From positions 22,774 through 86,773 of the forward strand of contig DATJVP010000024.1 of assembly GCA_035581425.1 (NCBI GenBank): a DNA stretch of 64,000 nucleotides, read 5' to 3'. The translations under genes and the position numbers were made by a program. Of the stretch, positions 15,333 to 24,143 are shown one piece after another; position 1 is the first letter of the stretch; every line of letters starts with the position of its first letter. Origin of the DNA: DASZHJ01 sp035581425 (GTDB lineage: Bacteria; Pseudomonadota; Alphaproteobacteria; ATCC43930; CGMCC-115725). Under the pieces are notes generated by a model that worked only from the letters and a program-made list of their open reading frames with translations, had not been told where the DNA came from and made no database searches.

Positions 15333-17165
15333 ATGATGGCGGAAGGGGTCGTGCGGATGGACGGGCCGGTGCTCGTCTTCGGCGGACCCTACAGCAATCT
15401 CGAGGCGACAGAAGCGATGCTGGCGGAAGCGCGCCGCCTCGCGATCCCGCCCGCGCGCATACTCTGCACCGGCGACATCGTCGCCTATGGCGCCGATGCG
15501 CTCGCGACCGTCGCCGCAGTGCGCGCCTCGGGTATCCACGCGATCATGGGGAATTGCGAGGAGTCCCTCGCCGCCAATTCCGAGAATTGTGGCTGTGGCT
15601 ATGCCGAGGGGAGCGCCTGCGACCGGCTCGCGAGCGAGTGGTACGCGCATGCCGACAGGACCCTCGACCTTGAGAGCCGCCGCTGGATGGGGGCGCTTCC
15701 GCGCCGGCTCGTAATCGAGATCGGGCGACGGCGCCTCGCCGTGATCCACGGGGGGACGCGGCGGATCAACCGTTTCGTCTTTGCCTCCTCTCCGGCGCCG
15801 GTGCTCCGAGATCAGCTCGCGAGCTGCGCCGAGGACGGCGTCATTGCCGGACATTCCGGCATTCCCTTCTCCGAGATCGTCGGCGGCAAGCTCTGGCACA
15901 ACGCCGGCGCCATCGGAATGCCCGCCAATGACGGCACTTCCCGCGTCTGGTTCAGCCTGCTCATTCCGACGGAAGATGGCCTGCGCATCGAGCACCGCAC
16001 CCTCGCCTACGATCACCGCGCGGCCGCCACGAAAATGCGCGTGGCGGGATTGCCCGCGGGCTATGCGGACGCGCTGGAGACTGGCCTCTGGCCCAGTGTG
16101 GACGTGCTGCCTGCGGCGGAGATGGCCGCCACAGGCAAGCCGATCGAGCCGGGCGCCCTCCTATGGCCTGCGGGCAACGGTCACGCCCGCTCGCCGCGCT
16201 GGCCCGCGGAGCCCAATCCCAAGCCGGATCCGCCCGCGCTCGCCTCGGAGAAATTCCGCGACCCCCTCCTCATGGCGACGGGCGAAAGGCGGGCGACCGT
16301 TGCGCTCGACGCCCTGCGCACGCTTTGGGTCAACACCGGCAGTCTCTGCAACATCGCCTGCAGGAACTGCTACATCGAATCGAGCCCGCGCAACGATCGC
16401 CTCGCATATCTGAGCCGCGCCGAGCTGCGCACATATCTCCAGGAGATTTCGCGCGACCGTTTGCCGACGCGTCAGATCGCCTTCACTGGCGGCGAGCCCT
16501 TCATGAACCCGGAGATCATTGGGATGCTCGAGGATTGCCTCGCCGGTGGCTTCGAGGCGCTCGTTCTCACGAATGCGATGCGGCCGATGCAGCGCTTGCA
16601 GCCGTCGCTTCTGGGTCTGCGCGCGCGGTTCGGATCGCGCCTCCATCTGCGGGTCTCACTCGACCACTACACGCGCGATCTGCATGAGGAGGAGCGCGGC
16701 GAGGACACTTGGCAGCCGAGTTTGGGCGGGCTCCTTTGGCTCGCCCGCAACGGATTCGAGATCACGGTTGCAGGCCGCCTCATGTGGGGCGAGAGCGAGA
16801 CCGCGGCGCGTCAGGGCTATGCCGCGCTCTTCGAGGCCGAGGGCATCGCAATCGATGCCGACAATCCCAACCGCCTGGTGCTCTTCCCGGAGATGGACGC
16901 GCGGCTCGATGTGCCCGAGCTCGGCGAACGCTGCTGGGAGCTGCCGGGCGTCGCACCCGAGCGCCCGATGTGCGCGACCTCGCGGATGGTCGTGAAGCGC
17001 AGGGGCGCCGATCGTCCGGCAGTGCTCGCATGCACACTCATTCCCTACGAGCCCGCTTTTGAGCTGGGCACAAGTCTGCAAGACGCCATGGGGGCAATTC
17101 CCCTCAATCACCCACACTGCGCAAAATTCTGTGTCTTCGGCGGCAGCTCTTGTAGCCGCAGCTAG
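15333..17165 (+). CDS. Metallophosphatase-like / radical SAM fusion protein
   Basis: A 610-residue two-domain protein. Residues about 12-240 are a calcineurin-like fold: CTGDIVAYG, IMGNCEES, VIHGGTRRIN and AGHSGIPF are present, but the first metal motif (normally DxHGN) reads GGPYSN. A short Cys-rich insert (NCGCGYAEGSACD) follows. Residues about 330-600 are a radical SAM domain with SLCNIACRNCYIES (CxxxCxxC) and FTGGEPFMNPEI. Five more cysteines lie near the C-terminus (MCATS, LACTL, HCAKFC, SSC), enough for an auxiliary iron-sulfur cluster. It is 106 bases after uxs. GGGAG precedes ATG 15333, and a second ATG follows at once. The substrate is unknown. Confidence 0.85.
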   Translation: MMAEGVVRMDGPVLVFGGPYSNLEATEAMLAEARRLAIPPARILCTGDIVAYGADALATVAAVRASGIHAIMGNCEESLAANSENCGCGYAEGSACDRLASEWYAHADRTLDLESRRWMGALPRRLVIEIGRRRLAVIHGGTRRINRFVFASSPAPVLRDQLASCAEDGVIAGHSGIPFSEIVGGKLWHNAGAIGMPANDGTSRVWFSLLIPTEDGLRIEHRTLAYDHRAAATKMRVAGLPAGYADALETGLWPSVDVLPAAEMAATGKPIEPGALLWPAGNGHARSPRWPAEPNPKPDPPALASEKFRDPLLMATGERRATVALDALRTLWVNTGSLCNIACRNCYIESSPRNDRLAYLSRAELRTYLQEISRDRLPTRQIAFTGGEPFMNPEIIGMLEDCLAGGFEALVLTNAMRPMQRLQPSLLGLRARFGSRLHLRVSLDHYTRDLHEEERGEDTWQPSLGGLLWLARNGFEITVAGRLMWGESETAARQGYAALFEAEGIAIDADNPNRLVLFPEMDARLDVPELGERCWELPGVAPERPMCATSRMVVKRRGADRPAVLACTLIPYEPAFELGTSLQDAMGAIPLNHPHCAKFCVFGGSSCSRS

Positions 17166-17225
17166 CACATCCCCTCGCCCCTCGAGGGCGCGATTCATCC
17201 CGAAACGGCTTGGCCCTGCTATCCC

Positions 17226-17846
17226 CTAGACCTGTTCTCCGCCCTCGACCGCCACTTCCAGCGTGTTCTCGCGGGGAGACAGCGGGCAGAGCCAGCGGGG
17301 GGAATAGGCGCAGGAGGGGTTGTAGGCGAAATTGAAGTCTAGGATCGTGCGACCCCGATCATCCTGGCCGAGATCGGCGCCTTTGGCGCTATCGAGGAGA
17401 TAGCGGCCGCCGGCATAGCTCGAAACACCGGAGGTGGTGTCGCGGAACGGCAGGAAGATGCTTCCGGCATAACCCTCGATCCAATAAAGCGTGAGTTCCC
17501 TTCCGAGGCTCGATGCCAGCCCCTCGGTGCGGGCGAACGCGGTGAGGAGCAGCGCGCCGTCGCCACCGCCGTCATAGCGAGCGGCCGACATCTCGTCGAT
17601 CGGGACAAGCGCCACCGCAAAGCGTAGCCGGGGATCGTAGTTGCCGTAGGCAAGCCCTTTGAACGAATCTCGACCCGATGTCTCCAGCGGGGTCTGCGGG
17701 TGCGTGCGGAAGAGCGCGTCTCGGGTTTCTCGCCAGTGCCGCCAAGCGCGCGCGGGATCGGACTCGCCGCGGATCTCCGCGTAGAGCGCCACGATGCGGC
17801 GACGCCAATCCCAAAGCGCGAGCCGGCCGGCGTCCGCGGCGCTCAT
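17226..17846 (-). CDS. DUF1684 family protein
   Basis: A 206-residue protein. The start at 17846 is chosen because the ATG overlaps the stop of the upstream kinase gene (ATGA). The C-terminal third has the DUF1684 pattern: GRELTLYWIEGYAGSIFLPF, DTTSGVSSYAGGRYLLD, LDFNFAYNPSCAY and RWLCPLSPRENTLEVAVEGG. The Asn/Pro/Ser-Cys-Ala-Tyr stretch is the most conserved part of this family, whose biochemical role is not established. No signal peptide is seen, so it is probably cytoplasmic. It is the last gene of a three-gene operon with a UbiB-like kinase and an oligopeptidase. Confidence 0.85.
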   Translation of the reverse strand: MSAADAGRLALWDWRRRIVALYAEIRGESDPARAWRHWRETRDALFRTHPQTPLETSGRDSFKGLAYGNYDPRLRFAVALVPIDEMSAARYDGGGDGALLLTAFARTEGLASSLGRELTLYWIEGYAGSIFLPFRDTTSGVSSYAGGRYLLDSAKGADLGQDDRGRTILDFNFAYNPSCAYSPRWLCPLSPRENTLEVAVEGGEQV

Positions 17847-19195
17847 GCCGCCTCGTCCACGCGCGAGGGAACACCCGCGGCCTTGAGCGCCTTCTTCTGC
17901 CGCCGTGCGAGTGCAGCGGAATCGAAGTCGCGGATCAAATCGTGGAACAGGCGATGCCAATTGATCTCGGCCTTCAAGTGCATGAAGACCGAGCCGAGGC
18001 CGATCGCCGCGCGGTCCATGAACACGAACTCACGCGGCGGGCGTACCCCGCCGAGGCGGCGCAGCTCCACATGCACCTCCTCCGCGACCTCGCGGCCATA
18101 GGAGCCGCTCTCCGCCTCCTGGATGCGCCGCTTGCGGTCGTCCATCAGGGGCGCATATAGAAACCGCGCCCAGCGATTGAGGACCTCGATCATCTCCCTG
18201 TTCTTGAGCTTGAAGCCCCAGCTCTCGTAGGCCGCGACGGCGAGCGCCTCGTCGTTGCGGTCGAGCGCGTGATAGAGATCGATCACGCCCTTGACGAAGC
18301 TTGCGGGAAAAATGCGGACACAGCCGAAATCGAGCAGGTTCACCCCGCGATCCGGGCGCACGGTGTAGTTCCCGAGATGGGGATCGCCGTGGATGGTGCC
18401 GTAATCGTAAAAGGGCACGTACCACGCGCGGAAGAGATTCCGCGCGATCGCATTACGCCCCTCGAGGGGCGCTTTGGCCGCATCGAGAAGCGGCGTCCCT
18501 TCGAGCCAGGTCATGGTGAGGAGCCGCCGTGTCGAGATCGCGGGCACGACCTCCGGGACATGCACCTGCGGCTCCTCCTTGAGGGCAGAGCCGTAGAAGC
18601 GCAAATGCGCGGCCTCGCGCGCGTAGTCGAGCTCCTCGCGCAGACGCGCGCCGATCTCCTCGCGGATCTCCGAGAGCGACACCGCGCGGTCGTATCGCTC
18701 GTAGATCGAGAGGATGAGGCGGAACTGGTTCAGATCGGCCTCCACCGCCGAATCCATGTCCGGATACTGCAGCTTGCAGGCAAGAAGACGACCGTCGAGC
18801 CCCTCGGCACGATGAACTTGTCCAAGTGAAGCCGCGCGCGCGGCTTCGTGCTCGAAGCGGCGGAATTTCTTCTGCCAGTCGGGCCCGAGCTCGCCGGCCA
18901 TGCGGCGCTTGACGAAGGCCCAGCCCATGGGCGGCGCGTTCGCCTGAAGCTGCGCGAGCTCGCCCGCATATTCCCGCGGCAGCGCATCCGGGATGGTCGC
19001 GAGGAGCTGCGCCACCTTCATCAGCGGCCCCTTGATCCCGCCAAGCGCCGCCTTAAGGTCGGCGGCGTGGCGCGCGCGGTCGACGCTGAATCCGAGATAG
19101 CGCTCGCCCGCAAGCCGCGCCGCAAGCCCGCCGACGGTGCTCGAGACCTGCGCGTAGCGCCGGACCCTGCCGGCGAAAGAGTTCCGCTCAGCCAT
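17843..19195 (-). CDS. ABC1/UbiB-like atypical kinase
   Basis: A 450-residue ABC1 family protein. The KxGQ motif reads KVAQ (K60). The A-rich loop is AARAASLGQVHRA, the ATP-site lysine is in LACKLQYPDMD, the catalytic loop is IHGDPHLGNY at about 267 and the metal site is NLLDFG. Family members act in ubiquinone biosynthesis or lipid homeostasis as ATPases. The length and KVAQLLATIPDALP are typical of the second alphaproteobacterial ABC1 subgroup rather than UbiB itself, and no C-terminal membrane helices are obvious. It starts 8 bases after the pepF stop and is coupled to the DUF1684 gene. Confidence 0.88.
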   Translation of the reverse strand: MAERNSFAGRVRRYAQVSSTVGGLAARLAGERYLGFSVDRARHAADLKAALGGIKGPLMKVAQLLATIPDALPREYAGELAQLQANAPPMGWAFVKRRMAGELGPDWQKKFRRFEHEAARAASLGQVHRAEGLDGRLLACKLQYPDMDSAVEADLNQFRLILSIYERYDRAVSLSEIREEIGARLREELDYAREAAHLRFYGSALKEEPQVHVPEVVPAISTRRLLTMTWLEGTPLLDAAKAPLEGRNAIARNLFRAWYVPFYDYGTIHGDPHLGNYTVRPDRGVNLLDFGCVRIFPASFVKGVIDLYHALDRNDEALAVAAYESWGFKLKNREMIEVLNRWARFLYAPLMDDRKRRIQEAESGSYGREVAEEVHVELRRLGGVRPPREFVFMDRAAIGLGSVFMHLKAEINWHRLFHDLIRDFDSAALARRQKKALKAAGVPSRVDEAA

Positions 19196-19203
19196 GCCCG
19201 TCG

Positions 19204-20997
19204 CTAGCCCATCGCCTCGAGCTCGTCGATGAAGCCCGCGATCACCGCGAGCCCCTTGTCCCAGAATTTGGGATCGCCGGCATCGAGGCCGAAGGGTGCC
19301 AAGAGCTCTCGATGATGCCGCGTGCCGCCCGCCCGCAGCATGTCCAGATACTTCTCCGCGAAGCCCCGCTCCGCCTCCTGATAGACCGCGTATAGCGAGT
19401 TCACGAGACAGTCGCCGAAGGCGTAGGCGTAAACGTAGAAGGGCGTATGGATGAAGTGCGGGATGTAGCTCCAGTAGTGCCGGTACTCGTCCTCGAAGGC
19501 GAGCGCCGGGCCGAGGCTCTCGGCCTGGACGTCGAGCCAGACCTGGCCGATGCGGTCGGGCGTGAGCTCGCCCTGGCGCCGCTCGTCATGGACGCGCCGC
19601 TCGTACTCGACGAAGGCGATCTGGCGAACGACGGTGTTGAGCATGTCCTCGACCTTGCTCGCGAGCATGACCTTGCGGCGCTTGGGATCGCGCTCGGCGC
19701 CGAGGAGCGCGCGGAAGGTCAGCATCTCCCCGAAGACCGAGGCGGTCTCTGCGAGTGTGAGCGGCGTCTGCGACATCAGGAGACCCTGGCCGCCCGCGAG
19801 CACCTGGTGCACGCCGTGTCCGAGCTCGTGCGCGAGCGTCATCACATCCCGCGCCTTGCCCTGGTAGTTGAGCAGCAGATAGGGGTGCGCACTCGGCACC
19901 GTCGGATGCGCGAAGGCGCCCGGCGACTTCCCCGGACGCACCGGCGCATCGATCCAGCGGTGCTCGAAGAACCTCCGACCCACCGCCGCCATCTCCGGGG
20001 AGAAGGCGCCATAGGCGCGGAGCACCGTCGTCTCCGCCTCCTGCCAGGGGATGGTCCGGCTCTCCTCGTCCGGCAGCGGCGCATTCCGGTCCCAATAGGG
20101 GAGACGCTCGACGCCGAACCATTTGGCCTTGAGGCGGTAATAGCGGTGCGAGAGACGCGGGAAGGCCGCGCGCACCGCCGAGATCAGCGCATCCACCACC
20201 TCGTCCTCGACGAAATTCCCGAGATTGCGCGAGGAAATCGGCCGCTTGTAACCCCGCCAGCGATCCTCGATCTCCTTGTCCTTGGCTAGAGTGTTGGTGA
20301 TGAGCGCGAAGAGCCGTACGTTTCGGCCGAGGACCGCGCCGACGGACTTCGCGGCTTCGCGACGGAGCCGAGGATCGGGCTCAGCGAGAAGATGGAGGGC
20401 CTCGGCGCTGGTGAGGTCCTTACCGTCGACCGGGAAGCGCAGCGCCGCCATCGTTTCCTCGAAGAGACGCACCCAGGCAGCGCGACCCGCGACGTATTTC
20501 TCGTGCAGGAGCTTCTCGACCTCGTCGCTTAGCTGATGCGGCCGGAAAACGCGGACATCGCGGAGCCAGGGGCGGTAATGCGCGAGCGCGGGCTCCCTGA
20601 GTTTCGTCTCGAGCTCGGCATCCTCGAGCTTGTTGAGCTCTAGCGTGAAGAAGAGCAGGGTCGAGGCAATGTCGTTCGTCTTCTCCTGCATGAGCTGGTA
20701 GAAGCGGCCGATCTCTGGATCGCTGACGTCACCGGAATAGATGAGCGAGGCGTAACTCATGATCCGCTCGAGCAGATCCTGGAGCCGCTCATAGGCGGCG
20801 ACCGCGGCGCCGAGCTCCGCCCCCGAGAGCAACTTGAGCTTGCCCTGGTAGCTCGCGGCGAAGGCAGAGGCATCCTTGGCCGCCCTCTCGAGGTCGCGCG
20901 CGAGCTCGGGGCTGTCACGGCCGGGATAGAGATCGCGCAAGTCCCATTCCGGAAGCGTCCCCAAGGCAGCCTCTTCGGTCGCCGGCATGCTCGTCAT
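19204..20997 (-). CDS. pepF: M3 family oligoendopeptidase (PepF-like)
   Basis: A 597-residue zinc metallopeptidase that cleaves short peptides in the cytoplasm. The zinc motif HELGH is at residues 390-394 within TLAHELGHGVHQ, with the third ligand expected in LAETASVFGEML. PEWDLRDLYPGRDSPEL at the N-terminus and HTPFYVYAYAFGDCLVNSLY near the C-terminus are typical of the PepF clade. The start at 20997 has GGAG nearby; an in-frame ATG 66 bases upstream gives residues unlike the family. It leads a three-gene operon with the ABC1 kinase and DUF1684. Confidence 0.92.
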   Translation of the reverse strand: MTSMPATEEAALGTLPEWDLRDLYPGRDSPELARDLERAAKDASAFAASYQGKLKLLSGAELGAAVAAYERLQDLLERIMSYASLIYSGDVSDPEIGRFYQLMQEKTNDIASTLLFFTLELNKLEDAELETKLREPALAHYRPWLRDVRVFRPHQLSDEVEKLLHEKYVAGRAAWVRLFEETMAALRFPVDGKDLTSAEALHLLAEPDPRLRREAAKSVGAVLGRNVRLFALITNTLAKDKEIEDRWRGYKRPISSRNLGNFVEDEVVDALISAVRAAFPRLSHRYYRLKAKWFGVERLPYWDRNAPLPDEESRTIPWQEAETTVLRAYGAFSPEMAAVGRRFFEHRWIDAPVRPGKSPGAFAHPTVPSAHPYLLLNYQGKARDVMTLAHELGHGVHQVLAGGQGLLMSQTPLTLAETASVFGEMLTFRALLGAERDPKRRKVMLASKVEDMLNTVVRQIAFVEYERRVHDERRQGELTPDRIGQVWLDVQAESLGPALAFEDEYRHYWSYIPHFIHTPFYVYAYAFGDCLVNSLYAVYQEAERGFAEKYLDMLRAGGTRHHRELLAPFGLDAGDPKFWDKGLAVIAGFIDELEAMG

Positions 20998-21034
20998 ACT
21001 TCTCCGTCCCTGCGCCCTACTGAGGCGCCCCCAC

Positions 21035-21063
21035 GATATAGGCGCCGCGGGGCCCAGCGCCAA
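21035..21063 (-). promoter_or_regulatory. Sigma-70-type promoter for the pepF operon (TTGGCG-N17-TATATC)
   Basis: On the minus strand TTGGCG (21063-21058) and TATATC (21040-21035) are 17 bases apart, 37 bases upstream of the pepF start. Spacing and match are good. Confidence 0.55.
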
Positions 21064-21149
21064 GCGCAGGTTGCATATTCCTATGATCCCTCAAAGGCCT
21101 TAGAAATGCCGTCGTGAAGCCGCGGCGACAGCGGCGGCAGGGGGAAGCC

Positions 21150-22946
21150 ATGGATTACCGCAGGCATCGGAATCTCGCGGCCATGTTCTTGGAACAGGCG
21201 ACTGCGAAGGGCGACCGGCCGTTCCTGTGGACGAAGCGCGGCGGGCGCTACGAGTCGATCTCCTGGAGGGCCGCGGCCGAAGAGGTCAATGCGCTCGCGC
21301 GCGGGCTCGGCGCGATCGGGATCAAGCCCGGCGACCGCGTGACGCTCGTCTCCGAGAACCGACCGAAATGGATGATCGCCGATCTCGGCATCATGGCCGC
21401 GGGCGCGATCACCGTCCCCGCCTACGTCACCAACACCGTCGACGATCACCGCCACATCCTCGCCAACAGCGGCTCGCGCGCGGTCATCGTCTCGACCAAT
21501 GCGCTGGCTCAGCGCGCGATCCCGGCCGCCGACCAGGTCACGACTGTCGAGAGCGTCATCACCATCGATCCCCTGACCCAGGGCCAGGTCTCGCATGTGG
21601 AGATCAAGAACTGGGAGGAAGTTATCGCGCTCGGCAAGGCCGCGCCCGACGGGGTCGCGGCGACGCTCGCTCGCATCGCTCGCGACGACGTCGCCTGCCT
21701 CATCTACACCTCCGGCACCGGCGGCGTTCCCAAGGGCGTGATGCTGAGCCACGCCAACATCCTCGCGAACTGTCGCGGCGCATATGTGCTGCTGGAATCG
21801 ATCGGCTTCGGCGCAGAGGTCTTCCTTTGCTTCCTGCCGCTCTCGCATTCCTACGAACACACTGCGGGGATGATGTTCCCGATCTCGCTGGGAGCGGAGA
21901 TCTACTTCGCGGAGGGCGCGGAGACGCTCGGAGCGAACCTACAGGAAGCGCGCCCCACCATCATGACGGCGGTGCCGCGTCTCTACGAGACCATGCACCA
22001 GCGCATCCTCCGCGGCGTCGAGCGCGAGGGCGGGCTCAAGGCCAAGCTCTTCCACAAGACCTTGGCCCTCGGGCGCAAGCGCTACGACGATCCCCGGAGC
22101 CTGGGCCTGATCGAGCGCCTCTTGAACCTGCTCCTCGATCGGCTCGTCCGCAGCAAGGTGCGAAAGCGCTTCGGCGGCCGCCTCAAGGCGATGGTCTCGG
22201 GCGGCGCGCCACTCAACCCGGAGATCGGGAGGTTCTTCCTCGCCCTCGGCGTGCCTCTGCTCCAGGGCTACGGCCAGACCGAGGCCTCGCCCGTCGTGAG
22301 CGCCAATCCGCCGAATCGCATCCGCATCGACACCGTGGGTCCGCCGCTCGAGGGGGTCGAGATTCGCATCGCCGAGGACGGCGAGATCCTCGTGCACGGC
22401 GAGCTCGTCATGAAAGGCTACTGGAACGATCCCGAAGCGACGCAGCGCGCGGTGCAGGACGGTTGGCTCCACACGGGTGACGTCGGCATGCAGGACCCCG
22501 ACGGCTACATCCGCATCACCGACCGCAAACGCGACTTCATCAAGAACTCCGGCGGCGACATGGTTTCTCCCGCGCGGGTCGAAGGGTATCTGACGCTGCA
22601 GCCGGAGATCGCGCAGGCCATGGTCTTCGGCGATCGACGCCCGCACCTCGTCGCGGTGCTGGTGCCGCACGCGGAACTGCTGGAGCGCATCGCCCGAGCC
22701 GCCGGCGCCGCGCCCGATCTCGCGGCGTTCCATGAGAATCCGGAGCTGCTGAAGCAGGTCGGCGAGGGCGTCGCCCGTGTCAACGCCGAGCTCTCTCCGA
22801 TCGAGCGCGTGCGCCGATTCATCCTCGCCCGCGAGCCCTTCTCCACCGCAAACGGCCAGATGACGCCGACGCTCAAAATCAAACGCCACGCCATCCGCCA
22901 AGCCTATGGCGAAGCGCTGCTGAAACTGTACGAGGCGAAGACGTGA
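21150..22946 (+). CDS. AMP-binding long-chain fatty acid--CoA ligase
   Basis: A 598-residue adenylate-forming enzyme that activates fatty acids to acyl-CoA via acyl-AMP. The P-loop YTSGTGGVPKGVMLSHANI is at about 184-202, then SYEHTAGM, YGQTEASPV, HTGDVGMQDPDGYIRITDRK and SGGDMVSPARVE. The architecture matches the FAA1/FadD15-type long-chain group rather than E. coli FadD. The ATG at 21150 has a GGGGG(A) ribosome site; a GTG 36 bases earlier is less likely. It is divergent from the pepF operon. Chain-length preference is not predictable. Confidence 0.92.
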   Translation: MDYRRHRNLAAMFLEQATAKGDRPFLWTKRGGRYESISWRAAAEEVNALARGLGAIGIKPGDRVTLVSENRPKWMIADLGIMAAGAITVPAYVTNTVDDHRHILANSGSRAVIVSTNALAQRAIPAADQVTTVESVITIDPLTQGQVSHVEIKNWEEVIALGKAAPDGVAATLARIARDDVACLIYTSGTGGVPKGVMLSHANILANCRGAYVLLESIGFGAEVFLCFLPLSHSYEHTAGMMFPISLGAEIYFAEGAETLGANLQEARPTIMTAVPRLYETMHQRILRGVEREGGLKAKLFHKTLALGRKRYDDPRSLGLIERLLNLLLDRLVRSKVRKRFGGRLKAMVSGGAPLNPEIGRFFLALGVPLLQGYGQTEASPVVSANPPNRIRIDTVGPPLEGVEIRIAEDGEILVHGELVMKGYWNDPEATQRAVQDGWLHTGDVGMQDPDGYIRITDRKRDFIKNSGGDMVSPARVEGYLTLQPEIAQAMVFGDRRPHLVAVLVPHAELLERIARAAGAAPDLAAFHENPELLKQVGEGVARVNAELSPIERVRRFILAREPFSTANGQMTPTLKIKRHAIRQAYGEALLKLYEAKT

Positions 22947-23033
22947 GCCCCTGGGCGCCTTGGTAGTTCGAATTTTCTTCTTTTCCGCGCGCAGATGGCC
23001 GGGACACGCCCAGCCCGTGCGCGGCCGTCTCGA

Positions 23034-24014
23034 TCAAATCCCCCGATAAGCCCGGTACCACGCCACGAAGCGTGGGAGGCCATCGTCGATGGGGGTCTTG
23101 GGTTCGAAGCCGAAGTCGCGGCGTGAGGACTCGATGTCGGCATAGGTCGCGGCGACGTCGCCGGGCTGCATCGGAAGGAGCTCGCGTTGCGCCTTCCGGC
23201 CGATCGCGCGCTCCAGCACTGCGACGAAGCGCTCGAGCTCCTCGCTGCGGTGATTGCCGAGATTGTAGAGGCGAAAGGGCGGCGTGGCGCCACCATCCGT
23301 GGGCGGCTTCGCGAGACAGGCAAGCGTTCCCGAGACGATGTCGTCGATGTAGGTGAAGTCGCGCTGCATCTTGCCGCCATTGAAAAGTCGGATCGGCCGA
23401 CCCTCAATGATCGCCTGCGTGAAGACCCACGCGGCCATGTCCGGCCGGCCCCAGGGCCCATAGACCGTGAAATAGCGAAGCCCCGTCGCTGGGAGCCGAT
23501 AGAGATGAGCGTAGGAATAGGCCAGAAGCTCGTCGGCGCGCTTGGTCGCGGCATAAAGCGACTGCGGCTCATCCACGGAATCGCCGACGGCGAACGGTAG
23601 TTTGGAGTTGCCGCCGTAGACCGACGAGGTGCTTGCGAAGACCAGGTGTTTCAGTCCGGCAACGTGCCGGCACGCCTCCAGCAACTCGATCATGCCCACG
23701 AGGTTGGCGCTGACATAGGTGCGCGGGTGCTTGATGGAGTGGCGCACGCCCGCTTGCGCCGCCAGGTGAACGATGCGGTCGATCCCGGGCCGACGCTCGA
23801 CAAGGCGGACGAGCGCCCCCTCTTCCGCGAGTTCCAGCCGCTCGAACGAAAATCCCGCGAGCTTTCCAAGCTCGGCTAGCCGAGCTTCCTTCAGGCGGAC
23901 ATCGTAGTATTCGTTAAGGTTATCGACCCCGATTACCGTCTCGCCCGCGCGCACGAGCGCCGCTGCGACGTGATACCCGATGAACCCGGCAGCGCCGGTG
24001 ACGAGAACGGTCAT
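23034..24014 (-). CDS. UDP-glucuronate 4-epimerase
   Basis: A 326-residue SDR. TGAAGFIGYHVAAALV, the signature DNLNEYYDVRLKEARL, HLAAQAGVRHSI, ASTSSVYGGN and YAATKRADELLAYSYAHLY are characteristic of LpsL/GAE-type enzymes, which convert UDP-glucuronate to UDP-galacturonate. RYFTVYGPWGRPDMA and RDFTYIDDIV complete the set. The substrate is probably the product of the ugd gene about 10 kb away. UDP-galacturonate feeds lipopolysaccharide core, lipid A or acidic exopolysaccharides in alphaproteobacteria. It stands alone, convergent with the acyl-CoA ligase. Confidence 0.92.
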   Translation of the reverse strand: MTVLVTGAAGFIGYHVAAALVRAGETVIGVDNLNEYYDVRLKEARLAELGKLAGFSFERLELAEEGALVRLVERRPGIDRIVHLAAQAGVRHSIKHPRTYVSANLVGMIELLEACRHVAGLKHLVFASTSSVYGGNSKLPFAVGDSVDEPQSLYAATKRADELLAYSYAHLYRLPATGLRYFTVYGPWGRPDMAAWVFTQAIIEGRPIRLFNGGKMQRDFTYIDDIVSGTLACLAKPPTDGGATPPFRLYNLGNHRSEELERFVAVLERAIGRKAQRELLPMQPGDVAATYADIESSRRDFGFEPKTPIDDGLPRFVAWYRAYRGI

Positions 24015-24081
24015 TTGCTTCCGCGATCAGCCACTACTGGCCGCTTATAGCGGGTGCCGCGCCTGAAGTCATCCGCAGCGG

Positions 24082-24110
24082 TTGGCAAGCCCCGCCCCCT
24101 CACCTAAGCT
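24082..24110 (+). promoter_or_regulatory. Sigma-70-type promoter (TTGGCA-N17-TAAGCT)
   Basis: TTGGCA at 24082-24087 and TAAGCT at 24105-24110 are 17 bases apart, 33 bases before the alcohol dehydrogenase ATG. This matches the TTGNNN/TARRCT style seen before several genes in this window. Confidence 0.5.
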
Positions 24111-24143
24111 GCGGCGGAAGCAGCCGAGAAAGGCAGAAAGCCC

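Noticed and set aside
17176..17190. CGCCC-CTCGA-GGGCG hairpin between convergent genes
   Set aside because: Only a 5-base stem and no T-run; too weak to list as a terminator.
22947..23033. Terminator between the acyl-CoA ligase and epimerase genes
   Set aside because: A CCGCGCGC/GTGCGCGG stem exists, but the T-rich run lies before the stem on the plus strand and is A-rich on the minus strand, so it does not fit a terminator in either direction.
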